DNA of 64,000 nucleotides from an uncultured Gammaproteobacteria bacterium (GTDB lineage: Bacteria; Pseudomonadota; Gammaproteobacteria; HK1): NCBI GenBank assembly GCA_958295465.1, contig OY282353.1, positions 1,798,001 to 1,862,000 on the forward strand, given 5' to 3'. The notes under the pieces are model-generated. The model made no database searches and was not told the origin of the DNA. It worked only from the letters and a program-made list of their open reading frames with translations. This document shows, one piece after another, positions 1 through 7,084 of this stretch. The position numbers and the translations under genes are program-made. Each line of letters opens with the position of its first letter. Within the stretch, counting starts at the first letter, position 1.

Positions 1-1
1 G

Positions 2-805
2 GGAAAGGCCGGGACGCTGCCGGAAGCGAAGGTGCACGAGCTGATGTACTTCCTGCAGATTGCCGGCGAACCTTTGCAGCTCGATTACTCGGAAGGGAAC
101 GGAGGTCTTTATGCGGGAGATCTCCGCCGGGTCTTGCGCAAGATGGAAGGACATTGGATTTCAGGACGTCACAACGTCAAGGACGGATCCGGCAACCTGT
201 TCGAATTGATACCCGGAGCGGTCGAGGATGCCGAGGGTTTTTTGGTGGATCGTCCTGATACCCAAGGGCGTGTCTCCAGAGTGGGGGATTTGATGGACGG
301 GTTCGAGACGCCCTTAGGCGTGGAGCTCCTGGCGAGCGTTCATTGGGTGGCTCACAACGAACGGTCGGCGTCGGTTGACGACATTACTCGTCGTATGCGA
401 GGAGGCAGATTCTATCGCAGACAAATCGAGCAGGCATATCAGACTCTTGAGAACTTGGGGTGGCTCCACGATGAGGAAAGATCAAACCGTACGATCGACG
501 AAGAACCGGTCTCGTCCAGTGAGACGGACGTTTCTCCGAATATGGTTTCAGAGCATGGCGACGATCATCCGCACAGCGACGGTAGCTCCATCCTCATCAA
601 CGTCAACACGGCTACGGCCGATGATCTGGCAGGCTTGCCGCGCGTCGGCAGTAAATTGGCTCAAGCCATTGTCGCGCACCGGGACAGACATGGCCCGTTT
701 CGTGCTGACGAGGATCTTACCGAGGTGCGAGGCATTGGTAAGGGTCTTTACAAAGGCATCGCCCACTGGATTACCTTCGGGGAGCACGGGCGCCGGCTCA
801 TCTGA
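2..805 (+). CDS. C-terminal part of a DarG-like antitoxin fused to a ComEA-type helix-hairpin-helix domain
   Basis: The reading frame is open from base 2, so the gene starts outside the window; 267 residues are visible. Visible residues about 10–155 match the C-terminal region of DarG, the ADP-ribosyl-DNA glycohydrolase antitoxin of DarTG. Marks are the LMYFLQIAGEPL and GFETPLGVELLASVHWV stretches and a later RRQIEQAYQTLENLGW segment. The macrodomain that defines DarG would lie upstream and is not seen. After a charged linker (about 160–195), residues about 197–257 form a ComEA-like DNA-binding domain with the NVNTATADDLAGLP and EVRGIGKGLYKGI hairpins. This extension is not part of DarG proteins I know. 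A darT toxin gene would be expected upstream. The DarG part is a confident family match; the function of the fusion is inference. Confidence 0.72.
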   Translation, partial: GKAGTLPEAKVHELMYFLQIAGEPLQLDYSEGNGGLYAGDLRRVLRKMEGHWISGRHNVKDGSGNLFELIPGAVEDAEGFLVDRPDTQGRVSRVGDLMDGFETPLGVELLASVHWVAHNERSASVDDITRRMRGGRFYRRQIEQAYQTLENLGWLHDEERSNRTIDEEPVSSSETDVSPNMVSEHGDDHPHSDGSSILINVNTATADDLAGLPRVGSKLAQAIVAHRDRHGPFRADEDLTEVRGIGKGLYKGIAHWITFGEHGRRLI

Positions 806-944
806 TCGTGTGCCGGCCGTTTGTCTCATTCGGGCAGGACCGGCCTTTGATCCGTTACGCCGGGAGTCAACCCGGCCCGGCACTCTGGTCGAGCTGCCGC
901 CGGACTTCGCCGGGTGTCATCCGGATGAGCTCTCCGGCGGATAG

Positions 945-1079
945 ATGAGGTGCTTCTTCTTCGACCGCTGCCCGCTGGCGGTCGAGGGCACCTGCGACCG
1001 GGAGGACCCACCGATCCGGCGCCTCGGCGAGGGACATGCCATCGAATGCCATCGAAGCGAGAGGGAGTTCATGCACTGA
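945..1079 (+). pseudogene. Remnant: C-terminal tail of a peptide ABC transporter ATPase (OppD/DppD type)
   Basis: After an in-frame stop at 942–944, this frame reads CFFFDRCPLAVEGTCD, then a PPIRRLGEGHAIECH segment, and stops at 1077. That is the cysteine-containing oligopeptide-binding tail found at the end of DppD/OppD ATPases (Cys-x5-Cys … Cys … Cys-His spacing). No Walker motifs or other transporter parts are nearby, so it is a decayed fragment. The remaining spacer between 806 and 1131 holds nothing else I can name. Confidence 0.55.
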
Positions 1080-1131
1080 GCGGTGATGCGCGGTATTTCT
1101 CTCAAGGCAGGATCTCGCCGGGTGATTGGAA

Positions 1132-1335
1132 ATGACCATGACAGTCGAACAAGTCGAAGCGGAAGCGCTGAAGTTGCCGGGGCAGGCGCGAGCGGACTTG
1201 CCCGGGCGACTCATGCACAGCTTGACGGATGTGGCGGATCGAGGCATGGCGGAGGCATGGGCACGGAAGGCGGTACGCCGCGACGACGAGATGGAATCGG
1301 GTTCCGAAGCCGGCGTTCCCGCAGCAGAGGTCTGA
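1132..1335 (+). CDS. Putative addiction-module antitoxin (TIGR02574-like), slightly truncated
   Basis: A 67-residue protein. It starts MTMTVEQVEAEALKLPGQAR and continues through the LMHSLTD and EAWARKAVRR segments, which is the layout of the small 'addiction module component' family of antitoxins usually paired with a RelE/ParE toxin. Family members normally end about ten residues after the VPAEEV motif, whereas this one stops at GVPAAEV, so the C-terminus looks clipped. No ParE/RelE gene follows; the next gene is a glutathione S-transferase. It is therefore an orphan or decaying antitoxin. ATG 1132 is chosen over the upstream TTG at 1126. Family match is good; activity is unknown. Confidence 0.55.
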   Translation: MTMTVEQVEAEALKLPGQARADLPGRLMHSLTDVADRGMAEAWARKAVRRDDEMESGSEAGVPAAEV

Positions 1336-1439
1336 CAGAGGCTCTCGAACAGCCTCGCGGACCCCGTCGATCGGCAATATCATGTCCCGCGCCGCCGGCC
1401 ACAGTGCGCGGACGACCATTCAAGCCCGAGACCCTCACC

Positions 1440-2138
1440 ATGAACGAGACATACCATCTGATCAGCTCCGTGACCTGACCCTGGGTACAGCGCGCCGTGA
1501 TCGTGTTGCGTGCCAAGGACGTCGAGTTCGAAGTGACCTGCATCGACCTGCGCGAGAAGCCCGACTGGTTTCTCGAGATCTCTCCCCACGGCAAGGTGCC
1601 AGTGCTCTCCGTCGGCGGGCGGCCCTTGTTCGAGTCGAACGCGATCGCGGAATTCCTCGACGAGATGGTTCCCCCGCGGCTGCATCCCGAAGACCCGTTC
1701 AAGCGCGCGCGAAACCGGGCCTGGACCGATTTCGTCCCCGACTTCTCGGCAAGCCTCGGCGGCGTGTACTACGCACGGGACGAGACGGCGCTCGCCGAAG
1801 GCATGAGGATTGCGCGCGGCCGGCTTGCCAGGCTCGAAGAGGCGCTCGCCAGGGAGCGGGACAACGACGGGCCGTACTTCAACGGCGCCGGGCTCTGCCT
1901 GGTCGACGCCGCCTACGCGCCGTTCCTCCGGCGCTACGCCTTCGTCGAGACCCGGCTCGGCTGCGGGTTGCTGGACGAATTCCCGCTGGTGCAGGCGTGG
2001 TCGGATGCGCTGGCCGCGGACGAGCGGGTCATCGGCTCGGTCGCGGATACCTTCGAGCACGAGTTCGTCGTTGCCCTGCACCGGCGCGGGGCGATGGCCG
2101 CGCCGCGGTTCGGGCCGGTGTCGGACGCGGCCGACTGA
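1440..2138 (+). CDS. Glutathione S-transferase with an in-frame TGA at the catalytic Cys position (candidate selenoprotein)
   Basis: Read through, the frame gives 232 residues. It begins MNETYHLISSVT, then TGA at 1476–1478 (residue 13), then PWVQRAVIVL. In omega/beta-like GSTs this segment is 'CPxVQRAxI', so the stop codon falls exactly on the N-terminal catalytic cysteine. Homology runs on both sides without a frameshift: thioredoxin-fold signatures HGKVPVLSV and ESNAIAEFLDE, then an alpha-helical C-terminal domain with FNGAGLCLVDAAYAPFL. The only alternative start, GTG 1497, would delete strand 1 and the active site. A SECIS-like hairpin follows the TGA. Sec-containing GSTs have been reported from marine metagenomes (recalled, not looked up). 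The alternative is a nonsense mutation. The Cys-to-TGA coincidence favours selenocysteine, but selABCD lie outside the window. Confidence 0.62.
1484..1514 (+). promoter_or_regulatory. Candidate bacterial SECIS element in the GST coding sequence
   Basis: Directly after the TGA the RNA can fold as follows: 1484–1488 with 1510–1514, a bulged A1489, 1490–1492 with 1507–1509, a bulged U1506, and 1493–1495 with 1503–1505. This closes a seven-base loop, CGUGAUC. The loop begins 17 bases after the TGA and has G as its second base, which fits the bacterial SECIS rule as I recall it (G among the first two loop bases, loop about 16–37 bases from UGA). I folded it by hand. Hairpins are common in GC-rich DNA, so this is supporting evidence and not proof. 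Confidence 0.45.
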
Positions 2139-2389
2139 ACCGACCCTCCACCCCGGGCCGCCACCGCCCCGCGGCCGGCCCGGGCGGAGACGATGGACCC
2201 GAACACCGGAAGCCCGAGCCGTCGGCGCCGCAGTACCCTGTTCGCGTGACCGTGCCGAGGGGGACGGCTGTTCCTCCGGATCCGAAGCGGGCGGGCAGGA
2301 CTGCCGGAGCGCGATCCGGCACAGGACGCTTCGCCCCTTCGAATCCCTGCCGTCGGTCACGCTTCCCGAGCCCCGGATTGCCGGCAAGG

Positions 2390-3247
2390 CTATCGATCGA
2401 CGCTCGCCCGCGCCGATTCGATGTAGATCTCACGCAGCCGGCGCGTGATCGCGCCCGGTCGGCCGTCCCCGATCGTCTCCCCGTCGATACGCACCACCGG
2501 GATCACGAAGGACGAGGCGCTGGTGATGAGTGCTTCCGTTGCGCTCTTCGCCTCCTCCACGGTGAACGCCCGCTCTTCGACCGCGATCCGATGCTCGCGC
2601 GAGAGCCGCAGCACCGCGGCACGGGTGATGCCGTGCAGGATCTCGTTGCCGAGATGCCGCGTCACCACCACCCCGCCGCCGGTGACGATGTACGCATTGT
2701 TCGAGCTGCCCTCGGTCACGAAGCCGTCCTCGACCATCCACGCATCGCCGGCGCCGGCATCGAGCGCCGCCTGCTTCGCCATCGACGCCGCGAGCAGCCC
2801 CACGGTCTTGACGTCGCGCCGCTTCCAGCGCAGATCGGGCACGGTGACGACCGCGATCCCGTGTGCCGCGAGCGGATTGTCCACGAGCGGCTTCTCCTGC
2901 GTGAACATCACCAGCGTCGGCTCGGGCTCGGCGGGATATGCGAAGTCGCGGTCGGCGGGTCCGCGTGTGATCTGCAGGTAGACGACGCCCTCGTCGAGGT
3001 CGTTGCGCGCGATGAGCTCCTTCTGCGCGCGCACGATCTCCTCCGGCGAGGCCGGCGAGGCCATCCCCAGCTCGCCGAGCGAGCGTTCGAGCCGGGCGAG
3101 GTGCGCCGCGTTGTCGACGAGGCCGCGGTCGAGCACCGACGACACCTCGTAGACGCCGTCCGCGAACAGGAACCCGCGGTCGAAGACCGACACGCGCGCT
3201 TCGGGTTCGGGGACGAACCGGCCGTTGACGTAGACGATACGGCTCAT
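2390..3247 (-). CDS. dat: D-amino-acid aminotransferase (fold-type IV PLP enzyme)
   Basis: 285 residues. This is a class IV aminotransferase that interconverts D-amino acids and 2-oxo acids. The N-terminus MSRIVYVNGRFVPEPEARVS followed by VFDRGFLFADGVYEV is typical of D-alanine transaminase. The PLP lysine lies in the WKRRDVKTVGLL segment, and EGSSNNAYIV is the conserved phosphate-loop region. The C-terminal part contains LREHRIAVEERAFTVEEA-like sequence and ends near the ITRRLREIYIE helix. It is divergent from the alanine racemase gene 260 bases away, and the two together suggest D-alanine/D-glutamate supply for the cell wall. The ATG at 3247 gives the standard family length. A branched-chain aminotransferase activity cannot be excluded from sequence alone. 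Confidence 0.85.
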   Translation of the reverse strand: MSRIVYVNGRFVPEPEARVSVFDRGFLFADGVYEVSSVLDRGLVDNAAHLARLERSLGELGMASPASPEEIVRAQKELIARNDLDEGVVYLQITRGPADRDFAYPAEPEPTLVMFTQEKPLVDNPLAAHGIAVVTVPDLRWKRRDVKTVGLLAASMAKQAALDAGAGDAWMVEDGFVTEGSSNNAYIVTGGGVVVTRHLGNEILHGITRAAVLRLSREHRIAVEERAFTVEEAKSATEALITSASSFVIPVVRIDGETIGDGRPGAITRRLREIYIESARASVDR

Positions 3248-3433
3248 GACAGGCTCCGGACGGTGGACGCGGACGCGCGGCGGCGATGCGCCGGTGCCGG
3301 AAGGGTATTCTAATGCGCCGGCTTGCGGTTGGGCTTGTTGTTCGACGCGACGCCCGAGCCGATGAGGCATGGCGGGCCTTGGCAAGTACCTCCACCCCGC
3401 GGCCCGATACGGAGCGATCCGCGCCCGCGGCCG

Positions 3434-3462
3434 ATGGATTCCCGCCTTCGCGGGGACGATAG
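3434..3462. repeat. REP-like palindrome (CCCGCCTTCGCGGG type)
   Basis: The spacer between dat and alr carries GATTCCCGCCTTCGCGGGG, a short palindrome of the kind scattered in many proteobacterial genomes. Related forms occur at about 23599–23642 and 23717–23748 in this window. It may act as a transcription stop or nuclease barrier; the function is not shown by the sequence. Confidence 0.5.
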
Positions 3463-3506
3463 ACATGTGGGGATGAGGGCGGGTCCGGGCTGGGAGACTG
3501 CGAACC

Positions 3507-4667
3507 GTGAACGGTGGGACACATGGCCTGGGTATGGAACGTCCGCACTCGGATGCGCCCGCCCGTCATGGCGAAGGCCGCACCGCGGCCCGGGTGCTCG
3601 TCGATCTCGCTGCCCTGGCCGGGAACTACCGCGCCATCGGCTCGGCGACGGCCGCCGAGGTCGCCGGGGTGGTCAAGGCGGACGGCTACGGGCTCGGGGT
3701 CTCGGGTATCGCTCGCGCCTTGTACGAGGCGGGGTGCCGGACCTTCTTCACCGCCTTCGGCCACGAGGCGGTCGAGCTCCGGCGGATGCTCGACGACGTG
3801 GAGATCTTCGTGCTCATGCCGCGCGCCGGCGGCGAGGCGCACCTTCTGCACGAGCACCGCCTGATCCCGTGCCTGTTCGATCTGGACGGCGTCGATCGGT
3901 GGATCGGGAGCGCGGCGGCGCATGGCACGCCGGGACGCGCGGCGCTCCACGTCGAGACCGGGATCCACCGGCTCGGTCTCGGCCGCGAAGAGCTGGACAC
4001 CCTGCTCGGCGACCGTTCCCGGCGGTCCCGTCTCGACGTGACCCTGTTGATGAGCCATCTCGCCTGCGCGGACGAGCCGAGCGCGCCGGCCAACCGCCGC
4101 CAGCTCGATCGATTCCGGGCGGTGAGGGGCGCGTTTCCGGCCGCGCGCGCCAGTCTTGCGAATTCCGCGGGGACGTTTCTCGGATCGGACTACCACTTCG
4201 ATCTGGTACGGCCCGGAATTGCGCTGTACGGCCACGACCCCCATTACGCGCACATCACGCCGCGGGTGCGGCCGGTCGCGACGCTCGAAGCACGGCTGGG
4301 ACAGATTGCGACGGTGGAGCCCGGCGAGAGCGTCGGCTACGGGGGCGTGGCGACCTGCGACACCGCGCGGAGGATCGGCGTGGTGCTCGCGGGCTACGCC
4401 GACGGCATCCCGCGTGCGCTCTACCGGCCCGGACGGCGGTTCGAGGTCGTGATCGCCGGGTACCGGGCGCCGCTGTTCGGGACCGTCTCGATGGATATGG
4501 TCACCATCGATCTGAGCAGCGTTCCCGAGGATGCGGTCGGAGTCGGCGCGTGGGTGGAGATCTTCGGCCCGAACGCCCCCATCGAACGGGTCGCGGAGCA
4601 GGCGGGGACGATCCCCTACGAGATCCTCACCGGCATCGGACCGAGGGTCGAGCGCATCCACGTCTGA
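3507..4667 (+). CDS. alr: Alanine racemase
   Basis: 386 residues from GTG 3507, or 377 from ATG 3534. It is a PLP-dependent racemase making D-alanine for peptidoglycan. The PLP-binding lysine is K57 in VVKADGYGLG. Further signatures are HVETGIHRLGLG, the substrate-side SLANSAGTFL and VRPGIALYG segments, and in the C-terminal beta domain SVGYGGVATCD and FGTVSMDMVTIDL. Length matches the family (about 360–380). The GTG has a GGGAG about 11 bases upstream, while the ATG lacks a clear ribosome site, so the longer start is given with moderate certainty. It is divergent from dat, which supports a joint role in D-amino-acid supply. Confidence 0.88.
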   Translation: MNGGTHGLGMERPHSDAPARHGEGRTAARVLVDLAALAGNYRAIGSATAAEVAGVVKADGYGLGVSGIARALYEAGCRTFFTAFGHEAVELRRMLDDVEIFVLMPRAGGEAHLLHEHRLIPCLFDLDGVDRWIGSAAAHGTPGRAALHVETGIHRLGLGREELDTLLGDRSRRSRLDVTLLMSHLACADEPSAPANRRQLDRFRAVRGAFPAARASLANSAGTFLGSDYHFDLVRPGIALYGHDPHYAHITPRVRPVATLEARLGQIATVEPGESVGYGGVATCDTARRIGVVLAGYADGIPRALYRPGRRFEVVIAGYRAPLFGTVSMDMVTIDLSSVPEDAVGVGAWVEIFGPNAPIERVAEQAGTIPYEILTGIGPRVERIHV

Positions 4668-4703
4668 GCGTGACGCCCGGGTTCGGGCCGAGGCCGCCCG
4701 GAT

Positions 4704-4817
4704 GGCCGACTTCGAGTCGAAGTGCACGTCACGGTGACGCCACCATTACATGCCTTTCGAGGGTGACGCCCCGGAAGACGACCTTCGAGTTGAAGGGAAC
4801 GCCGCGGTGACGTCACC
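4704..4817. repeat. Imperfect direct repeat in the alr–oxidoreductase spacer
   Basis: Two similar segments at about 4704–4743 and 4780–4817 share a TTCGAGTyGAAG core and end in CGGTGACGyCACC, spaced about 76 bases apart. They lie in the 487-base gap after alr. Origin is unknown. Confidence 0.45.
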
Positions 4818-4975
4818 AGCCAGATTTCGGCCGGAATCGATCGAACGGCCGGCTACCGGAGCCGCGGAACCCGGTCGAGTACATGTGCACCTGGAGCAGG
4901 CCGTCCTCCAGCGCGGCGGCGGCCATGCCGGCGCGGGTATGGGTATGCATGACGGCAACCGGCCGAACGGCCCGC
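4813..4975 (-). pseudogene. Remnant of a class II aldolase/adducin-family gene
   Basis: On the minus strand the frame ending at 4813 reads VAVMHTHTRAGMAAAALEDG, the metal-binding His-x-His signature of class II aldolases and adducin heads, followed by a non-homologous tail and stop. Only about 45 residues are recognisable; no start and no C-terminal domain are present. It is a decayed fragment in the 4668–5154 gap, which holds no intact gene. Confidence 0.5.
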
Positions 4976-5154
4976 CTCTCGCCGGCGGCAACCCGGTGAC
5001 CGGAGGCCGCCCGGGCCGGGAACGTCGCAGCCCTCGGATTGACCCGACGGATCCGGTCACGGGCGGCGCGCCACCTCGTGAGTGCGCGCGCGTTCCGGGC
5101 TATAGTCCCCGCCCTTCCTGATTCGCCCCCCGTTTCCGCCCGAAGAGGACCCCG

Positions 5155-6069
5155 ATGAAATACGGCTGCTCCCTGATCGTGCGTGGCGAGGACGCCACCC
5201 CGGACACCTTTCTCAAGATGGCCGAGCGCGCCGAGGCGCTCGAACTGGACTCGTTGTGGCTCAGCGCGCACGTGGTGCTGCCGCCGCAGGTGAAGTCGGG
5301 ATACGTCCTCATTCCTGGGCGGATGCATCCGCCGCACTGGCGCGAATGCTACTGGGAACCCTTCACGATCCTTTCCTTTCTCGCCGCGCACACCAGGCGC
5401 ATCACCCTGGGCACGAGCGTCGTGGTGCTCCCGATGCACAACCCCTTCGAGGTCGCGAAGCAGGTCGCGGAGGTGGACCAGCTTTCCAACGGCCGATTCA
5501 TCTTCGGCATCGGCGTGGGCTGGTTCGAAGAGGAGTTCGAGGTCCTCGGCCAGAACTTCAGGAACCGGGGCGCGCGCACCGACGACGCCATCGAGCTCAT
5601 GAAGAAGCTCTGGGCGGACGACCCTGTCACCTACCAGGGCCGGTTCTACTCCTGCGAGGGCGCATCGTTCGCACCGAAACCGGTGCAGCGCCCGCATCCG
5701 CCGATCTGGGTGGCTGGCGCGAGCCGGCCCGCCTGCCGCCGCGCGGCACAGTACGCCGAAGCGTTCCACCCGGTACGGATGCCGCTGGAGAAGGTCGTCG
5801 AGATGCGCAAGGAGCTGGATGTCCAGTGCGAGAAGTTCGGCCGCGCTCCGGGCTCGGTCAAGCTCTGCGTCAAGCTGCCGATGGCCTTCCAGGATGAACC
5901 GGGGGAGTTCCTGACCCAGGGCACGCCCCGGCAGATTGCGGACGGCATCAAGCGCTACATGGATATCGGAGCCGAGCACCTCACGATCGACTTCGTTCCG
6001 GAGAAGGTGGACGTCGCGCTCGACGTGATGGAGCGCTTCGCCCAGGAGGTGCGGCCGCGGCTCGATTGA
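5155..6069 (+). CDS. LLM-class flavin-dependent oxidoreductase (bacterial luciferase-like)
   Basis: 304 residues. This is a TIM-barrel luciferase-like monooxygenase or F420-dependent reductase. The pattern RITLGTSVVVLPMHNPFEVA, then AEVDQLSNGRFIFGIGVGWFEEEFE, is the canonical signature, followed by QRPHPPIWVAGAS and a C-terminal barrel closing segment. A GAGG site precedes ATG 5155. It stands alone between a decayed aldolase and a Uma2 fragment, so neither substrate nor cofactor (FMN or F420) can be told. An iron-sulfur protein with an F420-type beta-subunit domain occurs at 40.3 kb, but that is not enough to claim F420 use. Confidence 0.82.
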   Translation: MKYGCSLIVRGEDATPDTFLKMAERAEALELDSLWLSAHVVLPPQVKSGYVLIPGRMHPPHWRECYWEPFTILSFLAAHTRRITLGTSVVVLPMHNPFEVAKQVAEVDQLSNGRFIFGIGVGWFEEEFEVLGQNFRNRGARTDDAIELMKKLWADDPVTYQGRFYSCEGASFAPKPVQRPHPPIWVAGASRPACRRAAQYAEAFHPVRMPLEKVVEMRKELDVQCEKFGRAPGSVKLCVKLPMAFQDEPGEFLTQGTPRQIADGIKRYMDIGAEHLTIDFVPEKVDVALDVMERFAQEVRPRLD

Positions 6070-6361
6070 TCGGTCGGGCCGCGCTCGATCGCCGCGGCCC
6101 CCGACCGGCAGACCCGGGCGTCTCCTCGATTCGATGGGTCAAGATGACCGAGGCCGCATTCCCCACGAATCCGAAACACCGACGATACTGGCCGACCGGG
6201 CAAGGGACCGCCTCCCGGAACCTGCTTCCGGGAACACGGCGCAGCACATGCGACGCCACCGAACCACTACCGGCACGGCTCGATTTGAGGGCGCGAATGC
6301 CCCCGTGCTACCGTCCCCGCGCCTCCGATGATCTCTCCTTCCGATCCCGGAGGGCCTGCCC

Positions 6362-6724
6362 ATGAGCGAACCCCTGCTGGACGACCCGACGGGTGAGCAC
6401 TTCACCCCGCGGCTTCAGGGGTTGCGGCTGTGGGGGAAAGGGTATCGGCCCCTGCCGGCGCAGTGGAGGGACGGCACGCAGGTTCTGCACAGCGAGGCCC
6501 TGGGACTCGATTTGCGCGTCGAAGGGGACCGGCTGCGTTTCCGCGACCCGGCGACCGGGGAAGATCTCCGCACCCTCCGGGAAGAGATGGCCGCACGGCG
6601 GGAGTCGGAAGCCGCGCGGCAGGAATCGGAGGCCCGTCTCGTGCAGGAAGCCGCCGCCCGCGAAGCCGCGGAGGCGGAGGTTGCCAGGCTGCGGGCGCTC
6701 GTCCGCGATTTGCAGGAAAAGTGA
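6362..6724 (+). CDS. C-terminal half of a Uma2/DUF820-family protein (probable truncated gene)
   Basis: 120 residues. The segments SEALGLDLRVEGDRLRFRDP and ATGEDLRTLREE match the C-terminal part of Uma2-type proteins. The rest (about 75–120) is an Ala/Glu/Arg-rich coiled coil. The PD-(D/E)XK nuclease core that should precede it is missing, and the 292-base upstream spacer shows no trace of it. A GGAGG lies nine bases before the ATG, so a short protein may still be made. Compare the full-length relative at 11637–12839. Most likely a deletion product. Confidence 0.5.
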   Translation: MSEPLLDDPTGEHFTPRLQGLRLWGKGYRPLPAQWRDGTQVLHSEALGLDLRVEGDRLRFRDPATGEDLRTLREEMAARRESEAARQESEARLVQEAAAREAAEAEVARLRALVRDLQEK

Positions 6725-7084
6725 ATCCTGCCAGAGGAGACGGGCCGTCGATCGAGAGGATGGTGGCCCGGTTTGCCGGATCGACGATCCACGCGCGCCA
6801 GCCGATACGCCGGGGCCAAGCCCGGCTGAAGCCGGCGGCGGGCGGGAATTTGCCGGATCGGCGGTCCGCGCGCGCCGCGCCGCTCACCCGGCGCCGTCTG
6901 CACCAAGGCCCGCCGATGTTCGCCGATGTTCGCCGACGTGAGCGGCAGCCATACGAGGAACGCACCTGCTGCCCGTTGATGCACTTGGGAAGCCTCCGGA
7001 GCGACCGGCCCATGCGCCCGGACCGGGACCGACCGAAGCCGGCGGCGGGTGGGAAGCCCCGATGCGCGCACACGCGCCCGCCCG
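6725..7084. repeat. Gene-free spacer with short direct repeats
   Basis: No coding sequence was recognised. A TTTGCCGGATCGrCGrTCC-like motif occurs twice (about 6772 and 6848), and an AAGCCGGCGGCGGGyGGGAA motif occurs twice (about 6831 and 7035). These look like dispersed GC-rich repeats that have accumulated at the 3' end of the helicase gene. Confidence 0.4.

Noticed and set aside
1497-2138. GST starting at GTG 1497 as an ordinary gene
   Set aside because: This start removes the first strand and the active-site region, while homology continues upstream through the TGA to ATG 1440.
2430-4727. Very long minus-strand frame across dat and alr
   Set aside because: It is a GC-rich shadow of two well-supported genes, with an Arg/Ala-rich composition and no homology.
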